Notes: a model not told the origin generated them from the sequence alone. Positions 34,753 to 43,514 are shown, numbered from the stretch's first letter. The stretch is DNA of 64,000 nucleotides from Lachnospiraceae bacterium (GCA_029005135.1 JAQXFO010000017.1:36898-100897), one strand, 5' to 3'. Numbers and translations are program-made.

Positions 34753-36236
34753 GACGGACCTCCCTTCTCCCCTGTGCCAAGGATCGGCAGCCGGATCGAG
34801 AAGGTCGTGCCTTCTCCAGGCTTGCTGTAGACACTGATGGTGCCGTGGTGCAGCAGCACCGCCCGGCGGGTGATCCACAGACCGAGGCCGGTACCCTCGA
34901 TCTCAGTGGAATGGGATTTGTCCACGCGGTAAAAACGTTCGAAAATATGATCCTGCTGGTCTTCAGCGATACCGATGCCGGAATCCGACACACTGACGAT
35001 GAAGAAACGGCCGTCACGACGCAGGTCGATGCGGACCCAGCCGCCTTCGACGTTATATTTGACAGCATTTTCGATCAGATTCTGGAAGCAGGTGGACATC
35101 TTCATCTCATCGATCTCGGCCTCCACCTTCTCCGCGGTCTCCAGCAGAAGACTGACGCCGCGCCTGTCGGCGATCGGCCGGATGATCCGGACCGTCTGTT
35201 CCAGAAGCCCGCCGATATCGACCTTTTCCATATTGAGTCCACCCGATTTGCGATCCATCCGCACCATATCCAGCAGGTCGCCGATGATGCGGTTCTCCCG
35301 GTCGATTTCATGGACAATGTCATTCATAAATTCCCGGTACATCTCCACCGGCACATCTTCCATCGCCACCAGGGATTCCGCCAGAATCTTCATGGAGGTC
35401 ATCGGCGTCTTCAGCTCGTGAGAAACATTGGAAACGAAATCGTTGCGGGAGTTGTCCATATTCTTGACCCGGGACAGCATCGTGTTGAAGGCCTCGGTGA
35501 TCTGCTGTGTCTCAGAATAATCCTCGACCGAAATCGTGTCCTCGGCATAGCCGTCGGTGATATCCTCGATGGCCTTTGTCACGCGGTGGAAGGGCTTCAC
35601 CAGAAGCTTGGCCAGAAAAAAGCCGCCGATCAGCACCAGAAGGCTGACTAATAAGACAGCCCGGGCGCCGCGCAGTTCCAGAATATGCGCATTCTGATCG
35701 ATCTCGTTGGTGGAGATCGAGGCCACAAGTACCCCGTCGATCCGATGGGTCTCCGGGTTGTCGAGGGGCATGATCAGCTCAATATAGAGCTCGTCGGCAT
35801 CGTAGAGCGTCTGTGCTCCGCCGCCCGCCATGCAGGTCAGAACCTCCTCCGAGACCGAGGTGCGGCCCACATCAAGATCGTAGGTATCGCTGATAACCTT
35901 GAAGGCGGAATCCACAACAAGAATACGTCCGTTGTACAGATTTGACAGCATCCTCAGTTCACTGTTGATGACATCATTATCTGTCTGATGGACGTAATCT
36001 TCCGCTTCAAGAGCATCCGTCAGGATCTCACACTGATTCTGCACATGTGAAATGCGCAGATTGACGGCACGCGTCGAATAGCTCTGCACCACGACCGTAA
36101 CAGCCGTCACAGCCGACAGGATACCGACAAGGATCAGTATCGCCATGATGCGGAACCGAAGGCTCCTGACAAAGGTTATTCTCTTTCCTTTATTAGACCT
36201 GGAAATAATAGCCGACACCCCACTTGGTATGGACAT
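34749..36236 (-). CDS. Sensor histidine kinase, WalK/ResE-like
   Basis: The kinase has a membrane helix (about 31-50), an extracellular sensor of about 135 residues, a second helix (about 193-210), a HAMP linker, and the catalytic core. The core has NVSHELKTPMTSMKI with the phosphorylated His273, an N-box NLIENAVKYN, and the G-boxes SDSGIGI and GTGLGLWI. It follows the response regulator. The start is doubtful: the ATG at 36236 overlaps the regulator gene by 44 bp and has no good ribosome-binding site, while the conserved family N-terminus (SLRFRIM) begins some 25 residues later. AAAGGA sits 6 bases before an ATA codon at 36179 that would give the expected protein. Confidence 0.88.
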   Translation of the reverse strand: MSIPSGVSAIISRSNKGKRITFVRSLRFRIMAILILVGILSAVTAVTVVVQSYSTRAVNLRISHVQNQCEILTDALEAEDYVHQTDNDVINSELRMLSNLYNGRILVVDSAFKVISDTYDLDVGRTSVSEEVLTCMAGGGAQTLYDADELYIELIMPLDNPETHRIDGVLVASISTNEIDQNAHILELRGARAVLLVSLLVLIGGFFLAKLLVKPFHRVTKAIEDITDGYAEDTISVEDYSETQQITEAFNTMLSRVKNMDNSRNDFVSNVSHELKTPMTSMKILAESLVAMEDVPVEMYREFMNDIVHEIDRENRIIGDLLDMVRMDRKSGGLNMEKVDIGGLLEQTVRIIRPIADRRGVSLLLETAEKVEAEIDEMKMSTCFQNLIENAVKYNVEGGWVRIDLRRDGRFFIVSVSDSGIGIAEDQQDHIFERFYRVDKSHSTEIEGTGLGLWITRRAVLLHHGTISVYSKPGEGTTFSIRLPILGTGEKGGPS

Positions 36237-36882
36237 AGCGCGGTTCGCTCGGATTGGCTTCGATCTTCTCTCTCAGGCGGCGGATGTGGACGTCCACCGT
36301 TCTGACATCACCCGGGTATTCATACCCCCATATGAGATTGAGAAGATTCTCCCGGCTGTACACCTTGTTCGGATTGAAAGCCAGCAGTTCAAGAACATCG
36401 AACTCCTTGGCCGTCAGATTGACCTCCCGGCCCTCAATAAAGACACGGCGGCTGTCGCAGTCCATGCGAAGACCGTCGATCTCAAGGGTACGGGGGGCAT
36501 TTTTCTCCGATTCCGGCTTCTGGGCACGGCGAAGGATCGCCTTGATCCTGGCCTTCAGGACAAGGACGTTGAAAGGCTTGGTCATATAATCATCGGCGCC
36601 GTATTCGAGGCCGAGAATCTTGTCTATATCTTCGCCTTTGGCTGTCAGCATGATGATCGGCACATTGGAAAACTCGCGGATCTGCTGGCAGACATCGAGG
36701 CCGGAGATCTTCGGCAGCATCAGATCGAGCAAAACAATGTCAAACTCCGTCTCCTTGGCATATTGCAGAGCTTCCTCGCCGTCATAGGCGCAGGTTACTT
36801 CATAGCCATCCTGCTCCAGGGCAAAACGAATACCCTTGACGATCAGCTTTTCATCATCCACTACCAGAACTTTTTTTGCCAT
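36193..36882 (-). CDS. OmpR-family response regulator, WalR-like
   Basis: The 229-residue protein has a receiver domain (VLVVDDEKLI, phosphorylated Asp53 in LLDLMLPK, TAKGED, switch Lys in MTKPFN) and a winged-helix DNA-binding domain (LTAKEFDVLELL, VDVHIRRLREKIE). It controls target genes when phosphorylated by the kinase encoded next to it; the WalR-like sequence suggests cell-wall genes, but this is not proven. AGGAG lies 6 bases before the ATG. Upstream is comEA at a distance of 18 bp, so the two may share a transcript. Confidence 0.9.
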   Translation of the reverse strand: MAKKVLVVDDEKLIVKGIRFALEQDGYEVTCAYDGEEALQYAKETEFDIVLLDLMLPKISGLDVCQQIREFSNVPIIMLTAKGEDIDKILGLEYGADDYMTKPFNVLVLKARIKAILRRAQKPESEKNAPRTLEIDGLRMDCDSRRVFIEGREVNLTAKEFDVLELLAFNPNKVYSRENLLNLIWGYEYPGDVRTVDVHIRRLREKIEANPSEPRYVHTKWGVGYYFQV

Positions 36883-36900
36883 AATATCTCCTGCGTCAGT

Positions 36901-37554
36901 TTACTGACCTGTTGTGATTTTATCTTTTATACGTTCATACAGGCTTTCGCCGATACCGTCCACCCGGCGGATGTCCTCCGTTGAGGCGAAAGGGCCGTTG
37001 ACCTCCCTGTCGGCGACGATCTCCGCCGCTTTGACCGCGCCGATTCCCGGCAGTGTCTCAAGAAGAGCTTCTCCGGCACTGTTGATATCGATGCGGCCGT
37101 CGGCAGCTGTTCCCGGTGTCGGCCCGGCTGTACCGGAAAAATCCGGCAGGGCCTCTCTCGCCGCCGGTACCACGATCTGCTCTCCGTCCGTCAGAAGCCG
37201 CGCTTCATTAATGAGGCGCTCATCCGCCTCTGCCGTCAGGCCTCCCGCCGCTTCTACCGCCGCAAGGACACGGCTGCCCGCCGGCAGGACATAGACACCC
37301 GGTGCACTGACCGCGCCGCAGATATGAACCGTGACGGAGGTTTCCTCCTCCGCCGTTTCTGCCGCCGTGTTCCGTCCGGTATCGTCTTCCGTCTCAAAGT
37401 CATCGGATGCGGATCCCCGGCCCGCTGTCTCCTCCGATGCCGTCTCCTCTGCCGGCACCACCAGCACCGGCCGATCCGCCGTACCGCAGGCACTCAGCGA
37501 CAGCACCATAAACAAAGCGGCACCCAGGACGCTCATTTTCAAATAAAAAAACAT
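36901..37554 (-). CDS. comEA: ComEA-type helix-hairpin-helix DNA receptor, made as a lipoprotein
   Basis: The 217 residues contain a signal peptide with the lipobox LSLSAC (Cys23), an acidic Ser/Thr/Glu-rich linker (about 30-75), an SLBB domain (VHICGAVSAPGVYVLPAGSRV, 75-130), and two helix-hairpin-helix motifs at the end (INSAGEALLETLPGIGAVKAA, VDGIGESLYERI). ComEA binds incoming DNA outside the membrane and hands it to ComEC. Most ComEA proteins use an N-terminal membrane helix; here a lipid anchor is predicted. AGGAGG lies 7 bases before the ATG at 37554, but both lie in a strong inverted repeat; an ATG 18 bases downstream is possible. Confidence 0.87.
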   Translation of the reverse strand: MFFYLKMSVLGAALFMVLSLSACGTADRPVLVVPAEETASEETAGRGSASDDFETEDDTGRNTAAETAEEETSVTVHICGAVSAPGVYVLPAGSRVLAAVEAAGGLTAEADERLINEARLLTDGEQIVVPAAREALPDFSGTAGPTPGTAADGRIDINSAGEALLETLPGIGAVKAAEIVADREVNGPFASTEDIRRVDGIGESLYERIKDKITTGQ

Positions 37555-37601
37555 ATGTGCACCTCCTGATAGACATCAGGCCGCAGGCTGTGCACATATG
37601 T
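37551..37601 (-). promoter_or_regulatory. Inverted repeat masking the comEA ribosome-binding site and start
   Basis: A perfect 12-bp inverted repeat (ACATATGTGCAC at 37551-37562, GTGCACATATGT at 37590-37601) encloses a second 6-bp hairpin (CCTGAT/ATCAGG at 37565-37570 and 37575-37580). On the minus strand the 3' arm holds the comEA ATG and is followed at once by seven Ts, so it could act as a terminator for argD or as a lid on comEA translation. Confidence 0.7.
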
Positions 37602-37630
37602 ATTTTATCGAAAGCGTTTTGGATTTACAA
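37602..37630 (-). promoter_or_regulatory. Possible promoter of comEA
   Basis: On the minus strand TTGTAA (37630-37625), a 17-base spacer and TAAAAT (37607-37602). The start would be near 37595, inside the left arm of the inverted repeat, so transcripts from here would carry only part of the hairpin while argD read-through would carry all of it. Confidence 0.55.
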
Positions 37631-37637
37631 GAGCGAT

Positions 37638-38831
37638 TTAGGCCAGACACTCATCAAGGATCGCCAGACACTCATCCGCATCTGCCTCCGTGATAATCAG
37701 GGGCGGCACCAGGCGCAGCACATTGCCGCCGGCTGAGATCACCAGAAGCCCCTTTTGGCGGGCACGGGTGATCACCTCACTCACCGGAAGGCCGGGATCG
37801 AGGGCGAGTCCGCGCATCAGGCCGAGACCGCGGTGTTCCAGAACACAGCTGTGGGCAGCGGCCAGTTTGTCAAGGCCGGCCGCCAGATAGTCTCCGGCCG
37901 CCGCCGCTTGGGCCACGATGTCGTTGTCACGGAAAATATCAAAGACCGCCGATACTGCCGCCATCGCCAGAGGATTGCCGCCGTAGGTGGTGCCGTGATC
38001 GCCGGGCACCAGCGAATGGGCGGCCGCCTTGTCATTTAACAGGAAGGCACCGACAGGCACGCCGCACCCCAGGGCCTTGGCCGTCGTCATAATATCCGGC
38101 CGGATCCCGTAATGGTCAAAGGCCCAGAGACGGCCGGTACGGCCCATGCCGCACTGGATCTCATCAAGGATGAGCAGGATATCCTGCTCATCGCAGAGCT
38201 GACGCACCTTTTTCAGGAAAGCCGCATCGGCGGGATGGATGCCGCCTTCACCCTGGACGGTTTCCATGATGATGGCGCAGGTTTTATCACTGACCTGGGC
38301 CAGAACGCTGTCAAAATCATTAAAATCCGCGAAGCGGACGCCGCCCATCAGGGGACGGAAGGGCTCCTGATAATGATCGTTGCCGGTCACGGACAGGGCA
38401 CCGACAGTCCGCCCGTGGAAGCTGTTTTTCATGGCGATAATCTCATGATCCGTGGTGCCGTCCCTGTCGTAGGCGTATTTCCTGGCGGCTTTGACAGCTC
38501 CCTCGATCGCCTCGGCGCCGGAATTGGTGAAGAAGACCTTCGCCATGCCGGAAGCGGCGACCACTTTGGCGGCGGCTTCGGCCATCGGCACATTGTAATA
38601 GAGATTTGAGGTGTGGATAACCTTGTCGATCTGGGCTTTCAGGGCCTCATCGAAGCCCGGATAATGATAACCCAGAGCGAAAACGGCGATGCCGGCCGCC
38701 ATGTCCAGATAGACTCTGCCGTCCGTGTCGGTCACGCGGACACCCTCGCCCTTCTCGATCACCAGGGGAAAACGATTATAGGTATGGAGGACATTTTCCT
38801 CACAGACCGTTTTGATGTTATCGGTTGTCAT
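37638..38831 (-). CDS. argD: Acetylornithine aminotransferase
   Basis: ArgD transfers an amino group from glutamate to N-acetylglutamate semialdehyde. The 397-residue class III aminotransferase has the expected TNSGAEAIEGAVKAARKYA, LDEIQCGMGRTG and the PLP lysine in MTTAKALGCGVPVGAF. The start at 38831 gives MTTDNIKTVCEEN, the usual family beginning, with GGGAGG 6-8 bases upstream; upstream in-frame sequence is argB read in the wrong frame. One base separates it from the argB stop (TGA-T-ATG). Last gene of the argCJBD operon. Confidence 0.95.
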   Translation of the reverse strand: MTTDNIKTVCEENVLHTYNRFPLVIEKGEGVRVTDTDGRVYLDMAAGIAVFALGYHYPGFDEALKAQIDKVIHTSNLYYNVPMAEAAAKVVAASGMAKVFFTNSGAEAIEGAVKAARKYAYDRDGTTDHEIIAMKNSFHGRTVGALSVTGNDHYQEPFRPLMGGVRFADFNDFDSVLAQVSDKTCAIIMETVQGEGGIHPADAAFLKKVRQLCDEQDILLILDEIQCGMGRTGRLWAFDHYGIRPDIMTTAKALGCGVPVGAFLLNDKAAAHSLVPGDHGTTYGGNPLAMAAVSAVFDIFRDNDIVAQAAAAGDYLAAGLDKLAAAHSCVLEHRGLGLMRGLALDPGLPVSEVITRARQKGLLVISAGGNVLRLVPPLIITEADADECLAILDECLA

Positions 38832-38832
38832 A

Positions 38833-39726
38833 TCAGACCTCCCCGTCGTCATCGGTGATGATCGCCGTGCCGACGCCTTTCTGAGTGAAGAATTCCAGCA
38901 GCAGACTGTGGGGCTGCCGGCCGTCGAGAATGTGCACACGCGAAACGCCGCTTTTCAGCGCTGTGATACAGTTCTGGAGCTTCGGCAGCATGCCCCCGCC
39001 GGCGTTGCCCTCGGCGATGAAGGCTTCTGCTTCCTCCACCGTCAGCTGTGAGATCAGTGATGTCGGGTCGAGGGGATCCCGGTATACGCCTTCAATATCG
39101 GACAGAAAGACGAGCTTTTCCGTCTTCTCCGCCATCGCGATGGCGCAGGCCGCGTCGTCGGCGTTGATATTATAGGAATGATAATCCTCTTCACCGATAC
39201 CAATCGGGCAGATGACCGGTACAAAATCATTATCGATCAGGGTATCAATCAACTCCGTATTGACATGCGTCACTTCGCCCACATAACCGATATCCTGCCC
39301 GCCGGGCAGTTCTTTCTTGCGAACCCGCATCGTCAGGCCGTCCTTGCCGGAAACACCGGCGGCTTTGACGCCGTTGCTCTCCATATACTGGACCAGACCC
39401 TGGTTGACTTTGGAGAGAACCATCTCGGCGATCTCCATGGTCTTCTTGTCGGTGACGCGCATGCCGTTGACAAACTGCGGATCGCCGCCGGACATTTTGA
39501 CCCACTTGCTGATCTCCTTGCCGCCGCCGTGAACGATGATCGGCTTCATGCCGATCAGCTTCAGAAGCGCCACGTCCTGGATCACGCTTTTTTTCAGTTC
39601 GGAATCCGTCATGGCGGAACCACCGTACTTGACGACAATCTTTTTTCCGCTGAAACGGCGGATATAGGGAAGCGCCTCGATCAGGACATTGGCCTTTTCG
39701 ACCCAGAGATTCATATTTTCACTCAT
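38833..39726 (-). CDS. argB: Acetylglutamate kinase
   Basis: ArgB phosphorylates N-acetylglutamate, usually the step inhibited by arginine in organisms with the cyclic pathway. The 297-residue protein has [13 protein letters not shown] (phosphate loop), [16 protein letters not shown] and the late AGGGMLPKL motif. The N-terminal helix of about 15 residues before the core ([18 protein letters not shown]) is the extension found in arginine-sensitive kinases, which fits feedback control; this is inference from known families. AGAGG lies 8 bases before the ATG. Confidence 0.95.
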   Translation of the reverse strand: MSENMNLWVEKANVLIEALPYIRRFSGKKIVVKYGGSAMTDSELKKSVIQDVALLKLIGMKPIIVHGGGKEISKWVKMSGGDPQFVNGMRVTDKKTMEIAEMVLSKVNQGLVQYMESNGVKAAGVSGKDGLTMRVRKKELPGGQDIGYVGEVTHVNTELIDTLIDNDFVPVICPIGIGEEDYHSYNINADDAACAIAMAEKTEKLVFLSDIEGVYRDPLDPTSLISQLTVEEAEAFIAEGNAGGGMLPKLQNCITALKSGVSRVHILDGRQPHSLLLEFFTQKGVGTAIITDDDGEV

Positions 39727-39749
39727 AACACTATCCTCTTTCTTACAGA

Positions 39750-41000
39750 TCAGGAGCGGTAATCGCCGTTGATCTTCACATAATCGTATGTCAGGTCGCA
39801 GCCCCAGGCCCGTCCTTCGGCGTCGCCCATCTTCATATCGCAGATGACGGTGACCTCCGCTTCGGACAGAATAAGCGTGGCTTTTTCCTCACTGTAGGCT
39901 TCCGCCACACCGTCTTTGACGATCGGCAGCGTGCCCGCCGCGCTCACCAGAGTCAGATCCACCTTTTCGGGATCAAAATCCACGCCCGCATAGCCGAGGG
40001 CACAGAGAATGCGGCCCCAGTTGGCGTCATGACCGTACATCGCGGCCTTGGTCAGGTTCGAGGAAATGACGGAACGGGCCAGGATGCCGGCATGGGCAGC
40101 GGTATCCGCATGAATGACATGGGCCTCGAACAGCATCGTCGCACCTTCACCGTCGGCGGCCATCTTGCGGGCCAGGCCCTCGTTGACCGCATGAAGCGCT
40201 TCACAGAAGAGACGATAATCCTCATCCTTCTCTGTGATCGTCTTGTTTCCCGCAAGACCGCTGGCCAGCACCAGACAGGTATCGTTGGTGGAGGTGTCGC
40301 CGTCCACCGAGACACGGTTGTAGGTCGTCTTGATATCCTCGCGCAGCGCCTCCTGCAGCAGTGACTGATCGATAGCCGCATCCGTTGTGATAAAGGACAG
40401 CATGGTACACATATTGGGATGGATCATACCGGAGCCCTTGCACATGCCGCCGATATGGGCTTCGGTACCGTCGGACAGGACAAAGCGGAAACTCTCTTCC
40501 TTTTTCTTCGTGTCCGTCGTCATGATAGCCGCCGCGGCTTCGGAACCGCCGTCAGCTCTCGTCAGGCGGGCCAGCTTGCCGGTGCCGGCCACAATGCGGT
40601 CCAGAGGGATCGGCATACCGATGACACCGGTAGAACAGACCAGCACCTGATCGGCGCTGACCGGTGCCCGGTCGGCATGAACCTCAGACAGAATGGCAGC
40701 AGCGGCTTCGGCCGTCTTTTCACAGATCTCATAGCCGGCCCGGCCGGTGCAGGCGTTGGCAATACCGGCATTGATCACGATCGCCTGGGCTTTTCCGATA
40801 TCCGTGACGATATGACGGTCGTAGAGGACCGGTGCCGCCTTCACCACATTGGAGGTAAAGGTTCCGGCCGCCGCACAGGGGACCCGGCAATAGATCATGG
40901 CCATATCCGTGCGTCCCTGATATTTGATGCCGGCCTCACAGCCGGCCGCTTCAAAACCTGCGGCAGCTGTCACGCCGCCGTCGATCTTAGTCAGATTCAT
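39750..41000 (-). CDS. argJ: Bifunctional glutamate N-acetyltransferase/ornithine acetyltransferase
   Basis: ArgJ moves the acetyl group from N-acetylornithine to glutamate, recycling it, and can also use acetyl-CoA. The protein is a self-cleaving precursor of 416 residues; the cleavage motif reads [14 protein letters not shown] with nucleophile Thr199. The residue before the threonine is Cys where most family members have Ala. The late GDTSTNDTC and DGEGATM motifs are present. The start has AAGGAG before the ATG. It lies between argC (52 bp) and argB (23 bp). The presence of ArgJ means the cyclic arginine pathway. Confidence 0.94.
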   Translation of the reverse strand: MNLTKIDGGVTAAAGFEAAGCEAGIKYQGRTDMAMIYCRVPCAAAGTFTSNVVKAAPVLYDRHIVTDIGKAQAIVINAGIANACTGRAGYEICEKTAEAAAAILSEVHADRAPVSADQVLVCSTGVIGMPIPLDRIVAGTGKLARLTRADGGSEAAAAIMTTDTKKKEESFRFVLSDGTEAHIGGMCKGSGMIHPNMCTMLSFITTDAAIDQSLLQEALREDIKTTYNRVSVDGDTSTNDTCLVLASGLAGNKTITEKDEDYRLFCEALHAVNEGLARKMAADGEGATMLFEAHVIHADTAAHAGILARSVISSNLTKAAMYGHDANWGRILCALGYAGVDFDPEKVDLTLVSAAGTLPIVKDGVAEAYSEEKATLILSEAEVTVICDMKMGDAEGRAWGCDLTYDYVKINGDYRS

Positions 41001-41052
41001 GGCATATCTCCTTCATTCCATTCTCTTGCGAATTGTCTGCACTCTTCCGGTA

Positions 41053-42093
41053 TCAGAAGGCCATCGGGACACCCATCAGACCCTCTGTCTCTTCAAGACC
41101 GCAGAGCAGATTCATATTCTGAACCGCCTGTCCGGCAGCGCCCTTCACCAGGTTATCGATGGCCCCCATGACCACCACCCGGTTCGTCCGGCTGTCGATG
41201 ACAGCGTTGACGTCGGCGTAGTTGCTGCCCTTGACGTTGCGTGTCTCCGGGGCGCGGCTGCCCGGCATCACACGCACAAAGGGTTCGCCCTGATAACAGC
41301 GCGCGTAAGCGTCATCGATCATAGACTGGGTCACACCCTCCGTCAGCGGGGCATAAGCCGTCACCAGAATACCGCGGTTCATCGGCACCAGGTGCGGCGT
41401 AAAGGTCAGGGTAATCTCCTGACCGCAGGCATAGCCCAGCTGATCCTCGATTTCCGGCGTATGGCGGTGGGTCGTCACACCGTAGGCCTTGATGCTCTCA
41501 TTGACTTCACAGAACAGATTCGCCACCTTAGCGCCGCGGCCGGCACCGGAAGTACCCGACTTGGCGTCGATGATGATGCCCCGGGGATCGATCAGCCCTT
41601 CCTTCACCAGAGGATAAAGGCTCAGGATCGAACAGGTCGGGAAACAGCCCGGGTTCGCAATCAGACGGGCTTCTTTAATGGAAGCGCGATTGATCTCACA
41701 CAGCCCGTAGACCGCTTCCTCAAGGAACTGAGGGCTTTCGTGATGGATCTTGTACCATGCCTCGTAGCGGGCCGCATCCCTGATTCGGTAATCCGCCGAC
41801 AGATCCACAACCTTGGTTTTAGCCAGAATGCTCTCCGTCAGCACGGAGGACAGATACCCCTGGGGCGTCGCCGTGAAGATCACATCCACCGACTCCGCCA
41901 GCTTCTCCAGGTCTTCCCCGTCACAGCGATTGGTCACAATCTCAAACATACTGCCGTAGATATCGGCATAGGGCTGTTCAATATAAGAACGGGAACCGTA
42001 CCAGACGATCTCCGCATCCGGATGTCCCGTCAGCAATCTGACGATTTCTGCCCCGGCATAGCCGGTGGCACCGATAATACCTGCTTTTATCAT
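41053..42093 (-). CDS. argC: N-acetyl-gamma-glutamyl-phosphate reductase
   Basis: ArgC reduces N-acetylglutamyl phosphate to the semialdehyde with NADPH. The 346-residue protein begins IKAGIIGATGYAGAEIVRLL (dinucleotide-binding loop) and has the catalytic cysteine in LIANPGCFPT. The start at 42093 follows AAGGAGG by 7 bases; an in-frame ATG 33 bases upstream would precede the family N-terminus and lie in the operator. First gene of argCJBD, divergent from argG, with an operator-rich promoter region between. Confidence 0.95.
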   Translation of the reverse strand: MIKAGIIGATGYAGAEIVRLLTGHPDAEIVWYGSRSYIEQPYADIYGSMFEIVTNRCDGEDLEKLAESVDVIFTATPQGYLSSVLTESILAKTKVVDLSADYRIRDAARYEAWYKIHHESPQFLEEAVYGLCEINRASIKEARLIANPGCFPTCSILSLYPLVKEGLIDPRGIIIDAKSGTSGAGRGAKVANLFCEVNESIKAYGVTTHRHTPEIEDQLGYACGQEITLTFTPHLVPMNRGILVTAYAPLTEGVTQSMIDDAYARCYQGEPFVRVMPGSRAPETRNVKGSNYADVNAVIDSRTNRVVVMGAIDNLVKGAAGQAVQNMNLLCGLEETEGLMGVPMAF

Positions 42094-42110
42094 AATACGT
42101 CCTCCTTGCG

Positions 42111-42126
42111 ATGCATAATTATACAT
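42111..42126. promoter_or_regulatory. ARG box 1, over the argC -10 element
   Basis: TGCATAATTATACA (42112-42125) matches the general ArgR pattern TGnAT-4 A/T-ATnCA exactly. It covers the argC -10 (42123-42118), so binding would block argC transcription. Confidence 0.65.
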
Positions 42127-42146
42127 CTTGAATGTATATTATGCAA
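42118..42146 (-). promoter_or_regulatory. Sigma-A promoter of argCJBD
   Basis: On the minus strand TTGCAT (42146-42141), a 17-base spacer and a perfect TATAAT (42123-42118). The start would be near 42111, leaving a leader of about 18 bases with only the ribosome-binding site. Two palindromic ArgR-type boxes overlap it. Confidence 0.85.
42131..42146. promoter_or_regulatory. ARG box 2, over the argC -35 element
   Basis: TGTATATTATGCA (42133-42145) has both half-sites but a 3-bp A/T centre instead of 4, so it is an imperfect box. Its centre lies 20 bp from box 1, close to the 21-bp spacing of paired ArgR sites. It covers the argC -35. Confidence 0.5.
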
Positions 42147-42174
42147 CATAATATTCACTTTTTTCGAAAAAGGC

Positions 42175-42203
42175 TTGCATAATCTATGCATATGTTTTAT
42201 ATT
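42175..42203 (+). promoter_or_regulatory. Sigma-A promoter of argG with an overlapping ARG-type box
   Basis: TTGCAT (42175-42180), a 17-base spacer and TATATT (42198-42203), with a start near 42210. TGCATAATCTATGCA (42176-42190) is a palindrome with TGCAT/ATGCA half-sites and a 5-bp centre, one base longer than the ArgR norm. It covers the -35 and half the spacer. Confidence 0.8.
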
Positions 42204-42237
42204 AGTCACCAGAACAAAACAGGAGGCATTCCCCATT

Positions 42238-43473
42238 ATGGAAAAACAGAAAGTAGTCCTGGCCTATTCAGGCGGCCTTGACACAACGGCTATTATCCCA
42301 TGGCTTAAAGAGAAATTCAACTACGACGTCATCTGCTGCTGCGTTGACTGCGGGCAGGGCAATGAGCTGGACGGGCTCGAAGAGAGAGCCAAGATGTCCG
42401 GCGCTTCCAAATTATATATTGAAGATATCAACGATGATTTTGCCGAGAACTTCATCATGCCCTGCGTCCAGGCCGGTGCTGTCTATGAAAATAAGTACCT
42501 TCTTGGCACTTCCATGGCCCGTCCGGCCATCGTCAAAGCCCTCGTGAAGGTGGCCCGTCTTGAAAATGCCGTCGCCATCTGCCACGGTGCCACCGGCAAG
42601 GGCAATGACCAGATCCGTTTTGAGCTGGGCATCAAGGCCCTGGCTCCGGACATCAAGGTGATCGCCCCGTGGCGTATGACCGACATCTGGACGATGCAGT
42701 CCCGCGAGGATGAGATCGCCTACTGCCGCAGCAAAGGCATCGACCTGCCCTTCGATCACGCCAGTTCCTACAGCCGTGACCGCAACCTGTGGCATATCAG
42801 CCACGAAGGCCTTGAACTGGAGGATCCGTCCCAGGCACCGAATTACGACCACATGCTGGTCATGACCACACCGCCGGAAAAGGCGCCGGATAAGGTCACC
42901 GAAGTCACCATGACCTTTGAGAAGGGCATCCCCACTTCCATCAATGGTGAAAAGATGAAGGTCGCCGACATCATCCGCAAGCTGAATGTGCTGGGCGGCG
43001 AAAACGGCATCGGCATCATCGACATCGTCGAGAACCGTGTCGTCGGCATGAAGTCCCGCGGCGTCTACGAGACACCGGGCGGCACGATTCTGATGGCTGC
43101 CCACGAACAGCTCGAAGAGCTGGTCATCGACCGCGCCACCATGGAAGAAAAGAAAAATATCGCCAACAAGCTGGCTGAAGTCGTCTACGAAGGCAAATGG
43201 TACACCCCGCTGTGTGAAGCCCTGCTGGCCTTCGTCAAATCCACTCAGGAGCTGGTGACCGGAGAAGTCAGATTCAAGCTTTACAAAGGCAACATCATCA
43301 AGGCCGGCACCACCTCACCGTTCTCACTGTACAGTGAATCGCTGGCCAGCTTCACCACCGGTGATCTCTACGATCATCACGACGCCGACGGGTTCATCAC
43401 CCTCTTCGGCCTGCCGCTTCTGGTCCGTGCCAAAAAGCTTCAGGAGGTCGAAACCAAAAAAGCCACGGAATGA
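42238..43473 (+). CDS. argG: Argininosuccinate synthase
   Basis: ArgG joins citrulline and aspartate using ATP. The 411-residue protein starts EKQKVVLAYSGGLDTTAI, with the PP-loop SGGLDTT, and contains GATGKGNDQIRFE and ARPAIVKALV as expected. The ATG at 42238 lies 11 bases after AGGAGG (42221-42226); the frame stays open upstream through argC on the other strand but that part is chance. argH, often the next gene, is absent: the gene is followed directly by a terminator. Confidence 0.96.
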   Translation: MEKQKVVLAYSGGLDTTAIIPWLKEKFNYDVICCCVDCGQGNELDGLEERAKMSGASKLYIEDINDDFAENFIMPCVQAGAVYENKYLLGTSMARPAIVKALVKVARLENAVAICHGATGKGNDQIRFELGIKALAPDIKVIAPWRMTDIWTMQSREDEIAYCRSKGIDLPFDHASSYSRDRNLWHISHEGLELEDPSQAPNYDHMLVMTTPPEKAPDKVTEVTMTFEKGIPTSINGEKMKVADIIRKLNVLGGENGIGIIDIVENRVVGMKSRGVYETPGGTILMAAHEQLEELVIDRATMEEKKNIANKLAEVVYEGKWYTPLCEALLAFVKSTQELVTGEVRFKLYKGNIIKAGTTSPFSLYSESLASFTTGDLYDHHDADGFITLFGLPLLVRAKKLQEVETKKATE

Positions 43474-43514
43474 TCACTCTCCCTCAAAACACATAACCGG
43501 CCTTATGGCCATAA

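Noticed and set aside
40924..42237. Long upstream extension of the argG reading frame
   Set aside because: The added part is antisense to argC and crosses the promoter and operators; AGGAGG and the family N-terminus fix the start at 42238.
42094..42237. tRNA, T-box or riboswitch in the arg intergenic region
   Set aside because: The argC leader is only about 18 bases and the argG leader about 28, too short for either; the region is explained by promoters and boxes.
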